Virus record (IMG/VR): IMGVR_UViG_3300017971_000224 | Location: 1-64,000 of that record | DNA: 64,000 bases | Strand: one strand, 5' to 3' | From: a virus | In this document: in pieces, positions 63,785 to 64,000 of the stretch | How positions within the stretch are numbered: position 1 is the stretch's first letter | How the letters are laid out: every line of letters starts with the position of its first letter | Position numbers and translations under genes: made by a program | The notes under the pieces: model-generated | Databases searched by the model: none | Seen by the model: only the letters and a program-made list of their open reading frames with translations | Told to the model about the DNA's origin: nothing

Positions 63785-64000
63785 TTATTGAGTTTTTGGT
63801 CTTGGATATCTTTTTATTGGCCTGGGGTATCTTTTTATTTTTGCATTAAGTTCTTTTTTCTTACCGCCATTCCATAATTTGTTTTGACAAATATATCCTA
63901 TAGTAGACAAATGCACTCCATATATTGATGCAATGTATTTTAATGTATTACCATGTGTACGTAGTGTCTTAATCTCTTCAACGTCTTGTTCAGATAATTT
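63785..64000 (-). CDS. HTH DNA-binding protein, C-terminal part, with tandem KRYPRP tag (5' partial)
   Basis: Open from 64000 to TAA at 63785-63787 (71 residues visible). A helix-turn-helix (LSEQDVEEIKTLRTHG, YIASIYGVHLSTIGYIC) is followed by a basic linker and the tandem IKRYPRP IKRYPRPK. The two copies use different codons (TAC CCC AGG CCA and TAT CCA AGA CCA). The N-terminus lies outside the window; HTHs of this type occur at the end of HNH endonucleases and in regulators. Confidence 0.75.
   Translation of the reverse strand, partial: KLSEQDVEEIKTLRTHGNTLKYIASIYGVHLSTIGYICQNKLWNGGKKKELNAKIKRYPRPIKRYPRPKTQ

Overview
The window looks like the middle of a large genome of a tailed bacteriophage (Caudoviricetes) with a very long, non-contractile, siphovirus-like tail. 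Evidence: tail chaperones in two frames, a 3517-residue tape measure gene, a block of tail-tip proteins, then a phage-encoded replication, recombination and nucleotide module and a tRNA array. There is no rRNA, no terminase or portal, and no obvious lysis cassette, so the genome continues on both sides. The host is not determinable; a small lipoprotein gene with a consensus sigma-70 promoter suggests a bacterium with ordinary sigma-70 transcription.

Layout. 1-309: C-terminus of a probable major tail (tube) protein, then a strong hairpin. 426-12199: tail assembly chaperones (the second reached by a -1 frameshift) and the tape measure protein. 12210-33911: ten co-directional, mostly overlapping tail-tip/fibre genes built from Ig-like, LamG-like and Asp-box modules, including a roughly 120-residue domain that recurs four times, at least three times apparently inside other domains. 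33912-34573: noncoding gap with a terminator and several hairpins. 34574-41102: SF2 helicase, DnaC-like loader, DnaB-like helicase, DnaG primase, a protein with 120 consecutive aspartates, and small genes. 41139-48294: bacterial-type DNA polymerase III alpha interrupted by a mini-intein, HU-like protein, probable recombination mediator, ssDNA-binding protein, RecA/UvsX recombinase. 48304-59343: SbcD and SbcC homologues, class II ribonucleotide reductase, Dam methylase, DnaQ-like exonuclease, sigma-like HTH protein, RuvC-like resolvase, family-4 uracil-DNA glycosylase and small zinc proteins. 59417-59587: lipoprotein with its own promoter.

From 59588 to 64000 everything runs on the minus strand: twelve tRNA genes (Gln, all four Ser anticodon classes, four Leu, Tyr, Thr, Pro) interleaved with MazG, zinc-ribbon, HTH and nuclease genes and with at least three GC-rich structured RNA elements. 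The four Leu tRNAs have 5-nt variable loops instead of the long arm normal for bacterial tRNA-Leu.

The most unusual observations are: (1) a short basic-proline motif, roughly I-[KR]-R-[YFHR]-P-R-P-[KI], at the N- or C-terminus of seven otherwise unrelated small proteins, tandemly repeated in several; (2) the poly-Asp protein, in a genome whose DNA-binding proteins carry lysine-rich tails; (3) two related cloverleaf-like RNAs closed by the same 7-bp helix inside the tRNA array; (4) the short-arm tRNA-Leu set; (5) the mobile structural domain in the tail-tip proteins.
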